Shown here one piece after another: positions 30,609 through 42,376 of a DNA stretch of 64,000 nt. The number at the start of each line of letters is the position of its first letter. Position 1 is the stretch's first letter. Source of the stretch: Amia ocellicauda (lineage: Eukaryota > Chordata > Actinopteri > Amiiformes > Amiidae); contig NC_089857.1 of assembly GCF_036373705.1 (NCBI RefSeq), positions 39,008,784 to 39,072,783 on the forward strand, given 5' to 3'. Under the pieces are notes generated by a model. The model had not been told where the DNA came from and made no database searches. It saw nothing but the letters and a program-made list of their open reading frames with translations. The translations under genes were made by a program, and so were the position numbers.

Positions 30609-33600
30609 ATGGCGGTGAGTGCGGACAGGATGGATGATCTGGAAGATGGAGAGATCTCTGGATCTAACTCGGATTCAGAAATGGGATTTGCTACAGAGGA
30701 CCACGTACAGGTATAGTCACCTGATAGTACACCGCGGTGAAAGAGGTTACGTTCAATCTCTCAGATTAATTAAAAATCTTTTATCTTTATAAAGACGGTC
30801 TATATAGATAGGCTATGTTTGATAGGCAACTGTGCTTGTTTTCACGGAGTGCACTGTTACAAAACACGTTAAATATTGTCTGTGGTGTTGGCTATTAAGT
30901 TTTTACATTCATTATTTAGTTTTTTGTTGTTGTATGTATATTACCTTTCAGTGTAAAACCAAGCGGTGGGCTGCTGTTTTCGGAGTTGCTGTAGCTCTTT
31001 GGGTTTAAAATGTTGAGATGCTTTGCACATGATCTGGACATTTCTTTATTCACACTTTCATTTCTTTGCGTGAAGATCTCTTGTTTATATTATGCTTGTA
31101 TATTTAAGTGAAGTACACGTTTTTTACTATAAATTGTCAAGTAATCACACTTGTTTGAGGCAATGTTATCAGGGTAAACGATAGTTGTATTTCAGTACCG
31201 AGATAGTCATTAAGTATATTTCCTTAGTATATTTTAAATATTGGTGCTTGCATCGTATATCTGTCACCGTTTTCAAATATTTCCCCCCTTTATATATTCT
31301 CCAGTGATGTCTCTCCAGAATAAACCGTTGTAACGCGTGGCTTGCGGCTTTGTTCAGTGCATGTGTGGAGCAGTATCTTGTATCTACTATATCTATACTA
31401 CATCTACTATCTTGTATCTGTCTTGTTTATATATATATATATATATATACTTTTTTTTTAAGAACATATATGTGTGTGTAAACCAATTAAGGACTTGACC
31501 GAATCAAAACTTGGACCAGCCACCTAATCGCAAAGTTTCTCTTTACCATATCGCGATTTAATGTATTGTCACTTTCGATTATTTCTAAATCAACAGCCAT
31601 TCCTTTTTTGCGATTCGCTAGTGGGTCAAAGGTTTGGTTTGGTCTAGCCCAGTGTTATAGCATCTCATCCTAATGCTGAATATTGTCTGTTCTGCCGAAG
31701 GGCAACCCCAGTCCTCAAAGGAACAGATTCCTGCAGGTTTCCCACGAACCTTTCACTTAGCACCCAATTAATACACGCAAATTATTTTCTTAATATTGAA
31801 ACAGTTTATACAATTTAATAATTAAGATGTTGGGATGATACAAGCACTAGAGCATTTCCCACCCTTCCCAGAGGCCTGGAGTTGCCCATCCCTGGACTAT
31901 GCTTTTAGGAACATAACATTTACATATATTTTTAACCTAACTTCATACAGTTTCCTGTACAATAAAAGTATAGCTTTGCATCTGATTATTAATGCTTCTG
32001 GATAAAGATATCAAGCATAATATTTCCCATTCATTATTATTGTTGCCTGGATATTAACACTTGTACTTTGCTATTCATATCAATTAAATCCTGCTTTCAC
32101 ATCAGTGTACGTAGTGAACAATCAGGTAAGCTGAATGTAACTCCTTGTTCCTCTGTTTCAGAAGCAGCAACCTTCTGCATTCACCGGCCAGTCTTTCCAG
32201 AGCAGGCTGGAGCCACGACAGCCCCCACCATCCATCACGAGCTACCGCAGCGCAGCAGGGCCGGACTCCAGCGACGACTCCGACTCCGACGAGGAGAAGA
32301 ATATGTGGAGGAAAAAACGGCTGAAATCTTCCCACCCGCCTCCCATCAAGCCCCCTGCGGCTCCTGTTGGCCCCCATGCCGCGCAGTTGTCTGCGCATCG
32401 CAAGGTGAACAACATCTGGGGCTCTGTGGTGCAGGAGCAGAGCCAGGAGATGGTGGCGGCAGAACTGGGCATCCTGGGCATGGAGGGCGAGATCAGCATG
32501 AACAGCCGCCAGTCTGAGACCTACAACTTCATCCTGGCTCGCAAGATGATGGCGAAGGAACGGCAGCAGCAAACTCTGGAGGAGGTAGCCAAGCTGGATG
32601 ACGAGCTGGAGGACTACATGCAGCACGACAAGAAGGAAGGCAAGGCGGTGGAGGAGGAGAACGGGGGGGGGCACTTCAAGAGGAAACGGCCAGCTAAAGA
32701 GAGGCTGGGCCAGAGGGAAGAGATGGACTTCAAGGGCCGCTACAAGATCCACGAGGATGACGAGGAGGAAAAAGTGTCTCACGAGATCGCACACAGGTCA
32801 GCCTGCCTCGGAGCTTCAGTACCATTGGCCCAGGGTGCTTTAGTAGTGGAGAGATATCAGCCACCAATATGGTTTCAAACGTATTATGACAAATCTTTTC
32901 ATATGAAGCTTTTCATAGTCTACTGGTACAACATTCGTTCTTCGCATTTTCTAAAGGACTATATTCACTTGTGGTCTCTGAAACGCACTATATGTCCGTT
33001 TATTTTCTGGTTCACAGATTAAGGGAGCCAAAAGCAGATCTTATTGAGCGAGTGGTAAGAGTCATCGGAAAGAAGAAAGCGATAGAATTATTGACAGAAA
33101 CGGCAGAGGTGGAGCAGAGTGGTGGTGTTTTCACAATTGTAAGTACTTCCCTTGAAAAGGCTTTTTCTTATTTAATATTCTGAAAGGATCTGATTTATTG
33201 GTTATGAGTTAAACATTGCCAGGTCAGACTTATCACACATTAATAGTCAAGTAGTATAATAGTCCTCAACAGATCAGATGCTGTCTGCCACTTTCAGGCA
33301 CTGCCTTCTTCCCTTCCTCACAATTATACATGCACCAAGACTGCTGGCCACACAATAACAATGCTACTACAGTCCAGGTTATGTACATTTTCCCAGAGAG
33401 GGGAATCCCAATTCCTTTCCCTGACTCCTCTCCTTGTGGATCCCCTTCTGGCTGGTTCGCCAGCTGTAAGGAATCCACAGTGAATCAATAACATGTTTAT
33501 TAGATAATGGTAATAAATGATTGTATTTATATTAAATGTGTATAATTTCATTGTCTGGGGCATATTAGTTTGTGTGTGTTTGTAAATGGTTCTCTGTCCA

Positions 33601-34986
33601 TAAAATAAATCAGTAAGAATCTTGCTAAACCTAGTATGTTTACATTGGCTTATGCCGTTTATTTTTTATTACATTCTTGTTACAATATTTTCAAACCTAA
33701 ATGGGTATTTGCATGCATTTCATTTTGATTAATCCCATACAAGAAATGTAGTTGCCTTCTGTTAAATCTAGCAGTGTTCGTTCTCCTTTTTAAATAACGG
33801 CATGTTATTCATCTAATGCTACACTTACCTTAAAAAACACTAGCAGCTTCTTGATGCCTGTATTTGGACATCCACTCATTAGTAGTGTTTACTACCTAGT
33901 TGAATTATATTCCGTCTATATTTGATTAACTGATTGAAAACAAAATCATAAGGGGAGCAGTGATTCATATTTTGTTCATACAAGGATAAAAAATAATGGG
34001 GACAGATGTAGGTGGAAGTGATTATTCTACAAGATATGCACATACTGGAAGAAGGGCTTCATTTCTAATTATGGCTCCTCAGCTCTTCATATTGTCTTTC
34101 AAGGGTAACTGAGTCTGTTTACTGCATAAAAAGCATTGAGATCAGAAGGGAGTTCATCTTTTATCATTTGCAGGGCTTTCATATAGCCAAGTAGCTGAGC
34201 TAAATTAGTTTAAATAACACCCTCTAAGCTGCTGAAAAGGTTGAAAACTGCTAATCATTATTTTCTCATTTCTAATGTAAAGTGCGGTATTCATTGATTA
34301 GATTGAATGAGTGACTGCTTTTGTTCAACCAAAATTACAATAAAACTAATTTTACTCTTCTTGAACAGATGTTTTTGTATGTCTTCATGAATTGCAGTTT
34401 GCTTTTGAAAATGTTTGACTAACATTGTGGCTGCAGAAAATGCTTTTTCTTTTGTGATTGTTCCTGTAGATATTTTTAGTAAAGCCTGTGAATTATTTCT
34501 GCTGTGTAGGATGGCAGCAGGAGGCGAACTCCAGGCGGCGTTTACCTGAACCTGTTAAAAAACACTCCCAGCATCTCTAATGACCAGATCAAGGTAAAAT
34601 GCACTGCATTGCTCTCAGAAGGCTGTTAAGTCAATCGAGGCTAATCTGTCACTACGTGATGCATCAATTGCTAGTTAAATCTTGGAATGGCATTTCTTTC
34701 CTTTTGTTTTTAACAGGAAATCTTTTACAATGAAAACCAAAAAGAGTATGCAAGTAAAAAAGCGGCAAAGAAGCGGAGACGTCACATCGTGGGCAAGAAG
34801 ATGAAGCAGGCCATCAAGACCATGAACCTGCAGGAGCACGACGATGCCTCCCGAGAGACTTTTGCCAGCGACACCAATGAAGCTCTGGCTTCTCTAGATG
34901 ATTCCCATGAAGGGCATGCTGAGCAGGCCCTGGATTCCGAAGACGCTGTAGTAATCTATAATTCCAATGACCTGGAGATATTTTAA
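30609..34986 (+). CDS. PHAX: PHAX (phosphorylated adaptor for RNA export), 5 exons
   Basis: PHAX bridges cap-binding complex, U snRNA and exportin-1 for nuclear export of snRNA precursors, and also helps snoRNA transport. Exons: 30609-30710, 32162-32796, 33018-33138, 34510-34593, 34717-34986; 403 aa against 394 in human. Landmarks: an acidic Ser-rich N-terminus (SSDDSDSDEE), the conserved NNIWGSVVQEQ and GILGMEGEI segments, a basic nuclear localisation stretch FKRKRPAKERLG, the RNA-binding domain (about 246-335, including RVIGKKKAIELL and RRRTPGGVYLNLLKN), and a C-terminal SRETFASDTNEALASLD block almost identical to human. Introns are GT-AG and phases agree. The ATG chosen gives MAVSADRMDDLEDGEIS; the next in-frame ATG, at codon 8, also lies before the conserved DLEDG. 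An AATAAA lies only 31 bases after the stop. Confidence 0.95.
31428..31449. repeat. (AT)n microsatellite
   Basis: About 22 bases of alternating TA in PHAX intron 1, next to a short imperfect TATCTACTA tandem. Confidence 0.85.
31697..31895. mobile_element. MITE in PHAX intron 1
   Basis: Left end GGGCAACCCCAGTCCTC and right end GGCCTGGAGTTGCCCATCCC are inverted repeats with a few mismatches. The interior is AT-rich with no coding capacity. Its ends resemble the 'cctggtcct' MITEs elsewhere in the window. Confidence 0.6.
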
Positions 34987-36803
34987 CAATGGTGGATGCA
35001 GGCTCCTGTTCTCGACAATAAAGGCATCTTCCTTTCCCGGATCGTCTGTGCATGTTTGTAGCAGAAAGACGGAAAATCTCCAGCTTTCGTACGAGTCTCT
35101 CTGCTGCTGCTTTTCAGTGTGTGATTCAAATCGGTCATACCTAAATCCTTTGTGAAATTAGGGAAGGGGAAATTGGGATTCGATCACTACCGTGTGCTTA
35201 CACTCACAGGTCGTACATGTAACAGACAGAACACTACACAATATACCATTTCAGATTAATTTACAAGAAATGAGCAGTAACGCTATCTTTCCCCAAAAGC
35301 TTGTGTTCTGTTGACAAAAAAGTAGCCTATTGGATGAGAAATTGAGCCTCTGCAGTTAGGATCAAAAATATCATCTTTGATTTAACGACCGATTCTCAGT
35401 CTGAATGAGGTGTGTGTATGTTTGCATGTTAGAGATATTGTACATACAGGATTGTGGGAAGAAGTGTCCTTTTTCTGTTTCATTAACTATTACCTAATTG
35501 CCATTTATTACTGATGGCTTTAATGCACTACAGAGTGCATTTTAGAATGTAAATTAGTTCTACAATCTAGAAAACGTGAATGCTTTTCTGAAAATAGCGT
35601 TTACCTCCATTAGCCTTCTAATTCTCAACAAAAACAAAAAAGTCCACATGCAGAATGATCAGTGACCTGCTACGTTGTTTGGAGAATCGCAAAAAGCTTC
35701 ATGAATGATTTAATATGCATGACGTAAATGTCATATGATAGTATCCTTGGATGTTAGGAAACATGCTCTGGGACACAATTGGTCTCTAGTGTCGGCGAGA
35801 CGAGATATTATTTGAATGTATTCGGTAATCTCTAATTTGCTCATTTAAAAGACCTCTTAGACATATTACCGTATAGACAAACTGAAAGGTGCTGCATGTG
35901 ACATTAAAAATGATTTAAATAAGAAACTAATTGGATAACCACATGCTGTGATGAGACTTGTGATTCGCAGACAGAAAATGTGACATGATTTTGTTAATAG
36001 CAGAACTGATGATTTTACTCTGTTAAGACCAACTTTATAGTGGCAGCACTAAGGAGGTTTCAGAAATGTGATTTTGATCGTTCTGCTTGTGGACTCTTTA
36101 TCTGTCATGTTCTACCATTGAGCACTTACTATAAATGTATTATTTTGGTCAGGAAACCAGTTTGTCTAATTGTTTATTGTATTGAACTTCTGTGTGTGTA
36201 TCTTCTATGTAGAGATTATAATTGACAAGCTGTTTAAAGTCTAATACAAAACCTATCTGTAATTATCTTCTGTGAACAAATTAAAGGTAATGTTTTAACC
36301 TAATCCCCTAATCATGAACAATTGTCAGCAAAAACCTTTGTACTTGAACTACCTAAATTAAATATTTTTTTCCACCATTTTCAATCAAATGATGTGAATG
36401 TTGTGTTTCATAATGATTCAATATATGTTATTACCATTAAGACATTTAAACTGGTGTATAAATCAATATAATAAAATTGGGATAAATGATCAAATCAAAC
36501 ATTGCAACAAAAAGGATAAAAGCTCTACTCAAAGCTGTGATCGCAACTTACTATTAAAAGCATTTCCCCAGTGAATTGCAATAATTAGAAATAAGGGGAC
36601 TGTATCTGTCTTTTAAACGAGGATATAATAGCGGTTTGCTTTATTTCAATGCATCTTTTTAAACCCTTTTTGTGATCTTTACACTCTGCTTTAGTGCACC
36701 CTTCTCACAGTGCTGTTACACAATTCTGTGCATCTTTCAATCCTGGCAGCCATTTCCCATGATTCCCTGCCAGGTTTCCAAGGGTTCCCTGCAGTCAACA
36801 AAC
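34987..36803. other. PHAX 3' flank and interval to TEX43
   Basis: A candidate poly(A) signal AATAAA lies at 35017-35022, and a further ATTAAA at 36280-36285 could end a longer PHAX transcript. No protein-like frame or recognisable repeat was found. The last 100 bases are the probable TEX43 promoter and 5' UTR. Confidence 0.5.
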
Positions 36804-37963
36804 ATGGCCAACATAGCAACAGACACCGATATTAAAGGGTAAGTGAAATAACAGAATTTGCATTGATTATAGCAATTTTTGTTGTTGTTGATTTTAGTAT
36901 CTAAGCACTGTAAAGGTAGTTGTGAAGGGTGTTTTTACTTTATATTTTTTAAGGCAATTAAAATTCTTACCCATCTAGGAGGAAAATCTAAAATATGACA
37001 ATGTAGTTATATTAACTAAGTATTTTAGAATTCAATTGAGAGTTTAAGATTTATCAATATTACTTGTGAACATATTGTTTCTATGGGCAGGATACCAGTG
37101 TTTATTGCTGGTAATACAAATGCTGTATTACAGTATGCAGAATTTTCAAACCTTAAAGCTGGTTTACTTTTATATGTGGCAGATTGAGCTCTACACACCT
37201 GCCTGTCTTTTCATGTCAGCATCCCATGATACCAAAGAATTATGTAATGCAATGGAGAAAAGACATGGAAAACAGGAAACTCATACTGAAGGTAGGGGGC
37301 ATATATAAAATTATTTAAAAAAATAGATCCATATCTACCTACATCAATAATGCATGTGGACAGGTGACTCATTTGATCCCTGATAGTTAAACAACTTGAG
37401 ACTAAAACTATCATTTGCACTGTAATAATGAAAATGTCTTTTCACAGTTTTATCTCGGGTGTCAATTTGACATTTGTTGCTACTTTTAGCAAATATTATA
37501 GATGGCATTGGCTTGCCAGCCCTGGTCCCAGAGGACCCCTGTGTTGCCCAGCTTTCATTCAGTTTCCACACATGTAACCTCCAGGACAGAAAACACCTGC
37601 AAAAGTTGAAATCAGACCGTTACTTCCATGAGGGGTTTAGTGAAAAGCTCAGTTGGAACAAGGCCTCCAAGTCCTGGGTTGAGAACCACCAATACGAGTG
37701 TGGGTTCTTGAGCTGCATCGTACCCTGAAATGCCTGGTTTTGCTCGGGCCCATTAGAATGCAGAATTGGCGGACATCCCCCACGGTGCGCACGAGGACAG
37801 CCTGTTCTGGCAGCACCGGGAGCGGCTGTGTCACGGGCAGGAGCGGACAGGCCTACTGGACACTACGGTCTGCAGCGTCCCACAGCACAGCCAGGAGCCG
37901 CCGATTGCCTCTTACTACTCCAAGTACCGCAGTTCGCTGATCACCAGAAGAGGTGTGTGTTAA
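36804..37963 (+). CDS. TEX43: TEX43 (testis-expressed 43), 4 exons proposed
   Basis: TEX43 is a small sperm-associated protein of the mammalian PHAX-LMNB1 interval. Two exons are clear. Exon 37220-37291 encodes MIPKNYVMQWRKDMENRKL, matching human MIPRRYVMPWKENM. Exon 37757-37963 encodes EDSLFWQHRERLCHGQER, matching human EDSLFLNHSERLCHGEDR, through to a stop codon. Upstream I propose exon 1 at 36804-36838 (MANIATDTDIK, donor GTAAGT) and a 28-nt microexon at 37134-37161 (donor GTTTAC is weak). With these all phases join, giving 113 aa against 134 in human. The acceptor at 37754-37756 was chosen over the stronger-looking CAG at 37761-37763 because only the former keeps frame. Neighbours PHAX and LMNB1 support orthology. 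The first two exons are less certain. Confidence 0.8.
37505..37690. mobile_element. MITE-like insertion in the last TEX43 intron
   Basis: The left end has GCCCTGGTCCCAGAGG and the right end has CCTCCAAGTCCTGGGTT, imperfect inverted repeats of the same hAT-like style as the copies at 3521 and 31697. It lies about 65 bases before the last TEX43 exon. Confidence 0.45.
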
Positions 37964-39629
37964 ATCCCCTACCTGCCAGTGTAACTGGAATGTGAAACCC
38001 AAATGTATTAGTTTTAAATAAAGATCTTAAAATAATCTGTTTTTTTTCCAATTACATTTTTGAGGTAAAATTAACTAGTAAATAAACTGGAAAGATTAGG
38101 TCCTATATGCCCAAGTAATGGAAAGCAAAAGGCATGCCTGAATGATTGTTACAATAATGGCTGACATTACCTGCTCTTTCACAACCAATACCTAGAGGAG
38201 CTATAGGTTGACAGACCATATAGGTAGGAGTATTTTGCAGCCAATGAAAAGACTGTACAAGATTCTATTGCATTCACCATTTTATTGGTACATTACAACA
38301 GATTTTGGTTTTCAGTCTAGCAACAGTGCACAAAAGATACATCTCAATGTAACATTGTCGTCATTTCTTCACAACACCAGATTTTGTAAATCAGAAATTA
38401 CTGCAACAATGAGTTCAGGAATAGTCTTTAAAGCAACAGGCTCCTATTAAGCAAGTTTCAAAAGTAGCCATGGAAGCAAGCACACATACAATTTCATCAT
38501 TGTGATTTACTAGAGGAGCACATTTTGAAGTTTTACAGCTACCACAAAAACACTTAACCAGCCTGGAGAAATCTTCCTCTTCATGCAATCATTTTCTTGT
38601 TAGATGCATACTATACGAATACCCAAACCCATGTAAGAGTGCAAAATGCATAAAGTGGTATGACTCGTGGTGTGAAAAATTCATTAAAGAGGGCAAGATC
38701 CATTCAGAGTGGATTTCAGTGTGACCCGAGATTTACAAGACTCAAATCTGGTTATAGAGATCTTTTATACAACCAATAAGAGCCCTATATGAGCTTCTTC
38801 CGTCAGATCGAGTGCCATACCGTTATTCGAGGGGCTTTCAATTATGATTTTCATATAGTAAATCACTTAGGCCTAGAAATGTACTATTCTGCTTTCCAAA
38901 TTTCAGGCTTTTTATACTTGTTGATTAGATGTTAATTAGTTAATTAACATAGTACATCTGTCTCCTGTTGCCCATCATACTTGGTCCCCATTTTAGGTGC
39001 ATGTGTAGGTGCCTTGAATAATAGCATGATGAAGCACACTTGGAACCCATACAGCCACGCACTGCTCATCTCTCCAGAATAATAATAGCCATTAAGATTA
39101 AAGGCACTTGTTACTTATTCCTGGCACACTGTTTCTAATCACAAGGATGGCCAACTACAGCATTTGCCATTTTCTATTAAAATTGAAAATGGCAGCAAAG
39201 GAAATAAAAGGACCCTAGAGCAGCAAAACCTTTTTATGTGGACTTCATTAGCAAGTAATTATCACGTGCCAAAGGGCAACACTAATAACAGGTATAGACA
39301 ATTTTCCCCATGGGCAACTCTGTGCTCATGCTAGGTATTCACATTCATTTTTTTTGTTTTTCTTTGTTTTTCCTTCTTTTCTTTCCCCTCCACCCCACCC
39401 ACTGGCCAGGTCACTCATCTCCACATGGCAATAAACCAATATAACATTATAAATGCATTTGTAGCAAATACTAGGTCCTGTGGGAAAACCTCTACCTCCA
39501 CATTATAATCAATGGATATATACACAGTATTATATTTTTCCTGCCAGAACTAGATACCTCAGATAATGATGCTTTTAGTGCTCACAGATTGTAACAGACA
39601 TTTAATCCATGCATGGTGTAGATGTAGAA
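37964..39629. other. Convergent interval between TEX43 and the LARP6-like gene
   Basis: An AATAAA at 38017-38022 is a likely TEX43 poly(A) signal, 54 bases after its stop. The remainder is probably largely 3' UTR of the minus-strand LARP6-like gene; TTTATT at 38280-38285 could be its poly(A) signal on minus, implying a 3' UTR of about 1.35 kb. No further gene was seen. Confidence 0.45.
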
Positions 39630-42163
39630 CTACTTTGTGGAATTTTGCTTACATGACCTTTTCTGCAGGAGACTTGAATCCAGAGAGATTCCTCTTCCAA
39701 TGCTGTTGTGGAACCCTTTGGTTCCATCAGGCCCGTGGGGAAAGCGGATGACACCTGGTGGGAGAGACTCCCCATTCAGAGTCCTTTTCAACACCAGGGG
39801 ACATTGTCTCAGGCTGCCTTCCAGAGAGGAGGCCCGCACTGCTGCTAGCTTGCGCCTCTGGACCCACGGACTCGCGGGCGCATTGCTGCTGTCGGAGGAG
39901 TAATCCAAGCACCGCCTGCACTGCTCGGGGCTGGTATCGGGGCTCTTCCACATCTCAGACGCCAGGAGTGGAGACACACGATGGACAGCAGGGGCCACTT
40001 GCAGGATCCTGGGGCTGGAACGAGGGCTGGAGCGAGGGCTGCTCCATGGGCTGCTTCTGGGGCTGGACCTCGGGGACATCCCCAAGTACCCATTGTTGTA
40101 CGGGCTCAGGACTTGTCCTTGACAAAACCGAGGTGTAGGCATGGGGGACGAGAAGGTGAACTCTGACTCGGAGGAGCTATACGCAGAAGAGTCTTCAGCT
40201 CTGTACTGGAGCTGTTCCATCCTCTTGTTGAGGACAGCCATGCCCTTCACAGATCCGTCTTCCACGTCACTTACATCTCCAGCTGCCTTCTGTCTAGAGC
40301 CCTTACCCACAAGGATGACCTTCATGGTATTGTCCGACTTGGAAAGCTCATGGTAGGCTCTTCCTGCTGCCTCCAGGTCCTCGTACTCCACCAGCACACA
40401 CTCGTTCAAGCCCAGCTCCGGGTACTTGTACATGTACTTCCTGATCTCTGTGGGCAGTTCCTTCCCAGGACGAATGATGCGGAGTGTGCCGATGGTACCA
40501 AAAGCACCAAGAATCACAATGGCTGATTCAATGCTGTTTCTCCTGGGGGCAGCAGGATCATCAGAAGGGGCCGACTCTGGCAGATTCCACACTAACAGAA
40601 GTCTGCTTGGCACCTGGAGTAGAAGGGATTCTGGCACTGGGATTTTGCGACGTACTTTATTGCCTTCTTCATTTACTTCCAACTGTGTGGAGTGTCTCAG
40701 AGCAAAGGCAGTCACCTTCCAATCTTTTGTCAAGTGCTTCATCTGGAGAGGAAGAGAAGCGTTACATAAAATAACCCGACAAGAAAACATTTTGAAATGG
40801 CAATTTCACCTTTTTATATTGTTTGAAATTGACTTACACAAGTAAAAACGTTCACACCACTGCTCATCCTTTACTTTGCAAACATTTCAGTGTGGGTTCC
40901 AAGAAAAACAACTGCTGTTAATCAGCAAATACATCAAAGGCTTCAGAATAATTGTGGTGAATATGTGGTTAAAAGAAACCGCAAATCCAAATTTTGCATC
41001 AGTAATAAATATGAGTTTCTAACTTCCCATCGTAAACCAGAAATGGTACATTGCTTGTGAACTTTCACACACTTGCGATGCTCCTCAGTGAAGGAATCTA
41101 CACACGTTTCAAATACATTATTCCCGGACTACCTCTTACCTTTTTAAAAGACGTCAGCAGCTTTATATTAACATAGCCCATTTTGTTCCTCTTCACGTGT
41201 TTCAGGAGGAAGGCGTCTTTGACAAGGTTTTCATCAGAAAGATAATACTCAATCTGAGAGACCATTTTCTCAATAAGATCCGAGTCTGGAGGTGTCCAGA
41301 CATCCAACTCTGCATCATCATCATTGTCAAAGGCATGGTCAGAAAAACTGGAACAAGACCATTGGAAATCTTAGTTACACATGCATGTAGTGTGGAAGCT
41401 AAATTTACAATTTCACAGATTTATAAATATTTTTATTTGTTTTACCATATGCAGGAGTGCTTATGACTTCAAGGGAGAGTTCAACTTAATGAAGATGTTG
41501 CCCACCTGGATATGTTATTAAAGACTTTGGGGGGGGGGATTAAATCTTCATCAGGCATTGATTGATACACACAGAGCATTTTAGCCTATGTGATTTACAA
41601 ACACAAACCTGACAAACCTCAACCACATTTTGAGAATTAACCAATTACTAGTTTATCTTGAGAACGTCTAAACATAACCTTCCAGTCATAAAATTAAATA
41701 CAATTACATCCATTATAACCGAGTGAAAATACCTCCAAAAACTGCAATAGTAAATGTTATATTTTCAATGTCACTTTTCTGGCAGAATTGATAATACAGC
41801 GAATCCAAAATGTATAGTGGAATATACTTGGTATAAATTGCAGTTTGATTATAGTTTAAGAAAAAACATTTTTTTCCACATTCGGTTTGTTGTTTTCGTT
41901 TATTTCCATGCTGATGACCAATAAAACAGTTATACCTACCTTTCCCCGGAGAAAAACCTTGTATGTTGCCGGTTCCTCATGTTGGTTTCTCCATCAGTCT
42001 CGGTGAAGTATGAATCTTCTCCAACAAGTTCCCAGGTCCTGACTGCACTGTCGTTTATGATCAGAGGGACAGACATGCCCATTTTTACAAACAGGTTATT
42101 GTATTCAGGCACATGTGGCTCCCTGAGACGGTTTCGCCGGACTGCCTGACAAGACGGATCCAT
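39630..42163 (-). CDS. LARP6-like La-related protein, 3 exons
   Basis: LARP6 (acheron) binds structured mRNAs, notably the 5' stem-loop of type I collagen mRNAs. Exons from the 5' end: 41940-42163, 41140-41347, 39630-40742; 514 aa against 491 for human LARP6. The La motif is in exon 2 (about 95-144: QIEYYLSDENLVKDAFLLKH, then GYVNIKLLTSFKK). An RRM-like domain follows (LLLVWNLPES, then GTIGTLRIIRPGKELP; about 192-290). The block YSSDSSNAPASPWVQRRK matches human YSSDSSVTPSGSPWVRRR. The C-terminal SUZ-C-like motif is GVIRFPHGPDGTKGFH. The N-terminus (MDPSCQAVRRNRLRE...) shows no similarity to the acidic human N-terminus, and an SPRSSPWSSPRSSP tandem repeat lies in the linker. It extends about 20 residues past the usual end. 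It is probably a LARP6 paralogue (compare fish larp6a/larp6b) rather than the direct orthologue of human 15q23 LARP6. Confidence 0.9.
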
Positions 42164-42219
42164 AACCTGCGCTAAACGGCTCCGGTCTCGGCGAGGTGTG
42201 TGGCCGCTCCAGCGGCGTG

Positions 42220-42249
42220 TATTTATAGACTCCTGAGGGGCCCCATTGG
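42220..42249 (-). promoter_or_regulatory. TATA and CCAAT boxes of the LARP6-like gene
   Basis: On the minus strand TATAAATA (42220-42227) lies about 57 bases upstream of the start codon, and CCAAT (42245-42249) about 20 bases further upstream. This spacing predicts a very short 5' UTR of roughly 25-30 bases. It is the only clear TATA promoter I see among the genes here. Confidence 0.6.
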
Positions 42250-42355
42250 GCTGCTGCTGCAGAGAGGCCGGCTCTGTAAAGCCAGGGGAAATATACAGGT
42301 GATTGGTTCATTATGCCTTTCAGATACGGTAAGACTGCATAGTAATTAGCATTGA

Positions 42356-42376
42356 TGTGTGTGTGTGTGTGTGTGT
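42356..42376. repeat. (TG)n microsatellite
   Basis: About ten TG units between the LARP6-like and JTB-like genes. Confidence 0.9.

Noticed and set aside
32102-32794. 230-codon minus-strand open frame
   Set aside because: It is the antisense of PHAX exon 2, which matches human PHAX on the plus strand; the minus frame is Leu/His-rich filler.
36372-36392. Possible TEX43 coding segment PPFSIK
   Set aside because: It is upstream of the better first exon, has no good splice sites and is followed at once by a stop.
37761-37763. CAG as the acceptor of the last TEX43 exon
   Set aside because: It puts the conserved EDSLFWQHRERLCHG out of frame with the preceding exon; TAG at 37754-37756 keeps frame and aligns with human.
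39758-40845. Several plus-strand open frames of 60-140 codons
   Set aside because: They are antisense shadows of the long last exon of the LARP6-like gene, where codon bias keeps other frames open.
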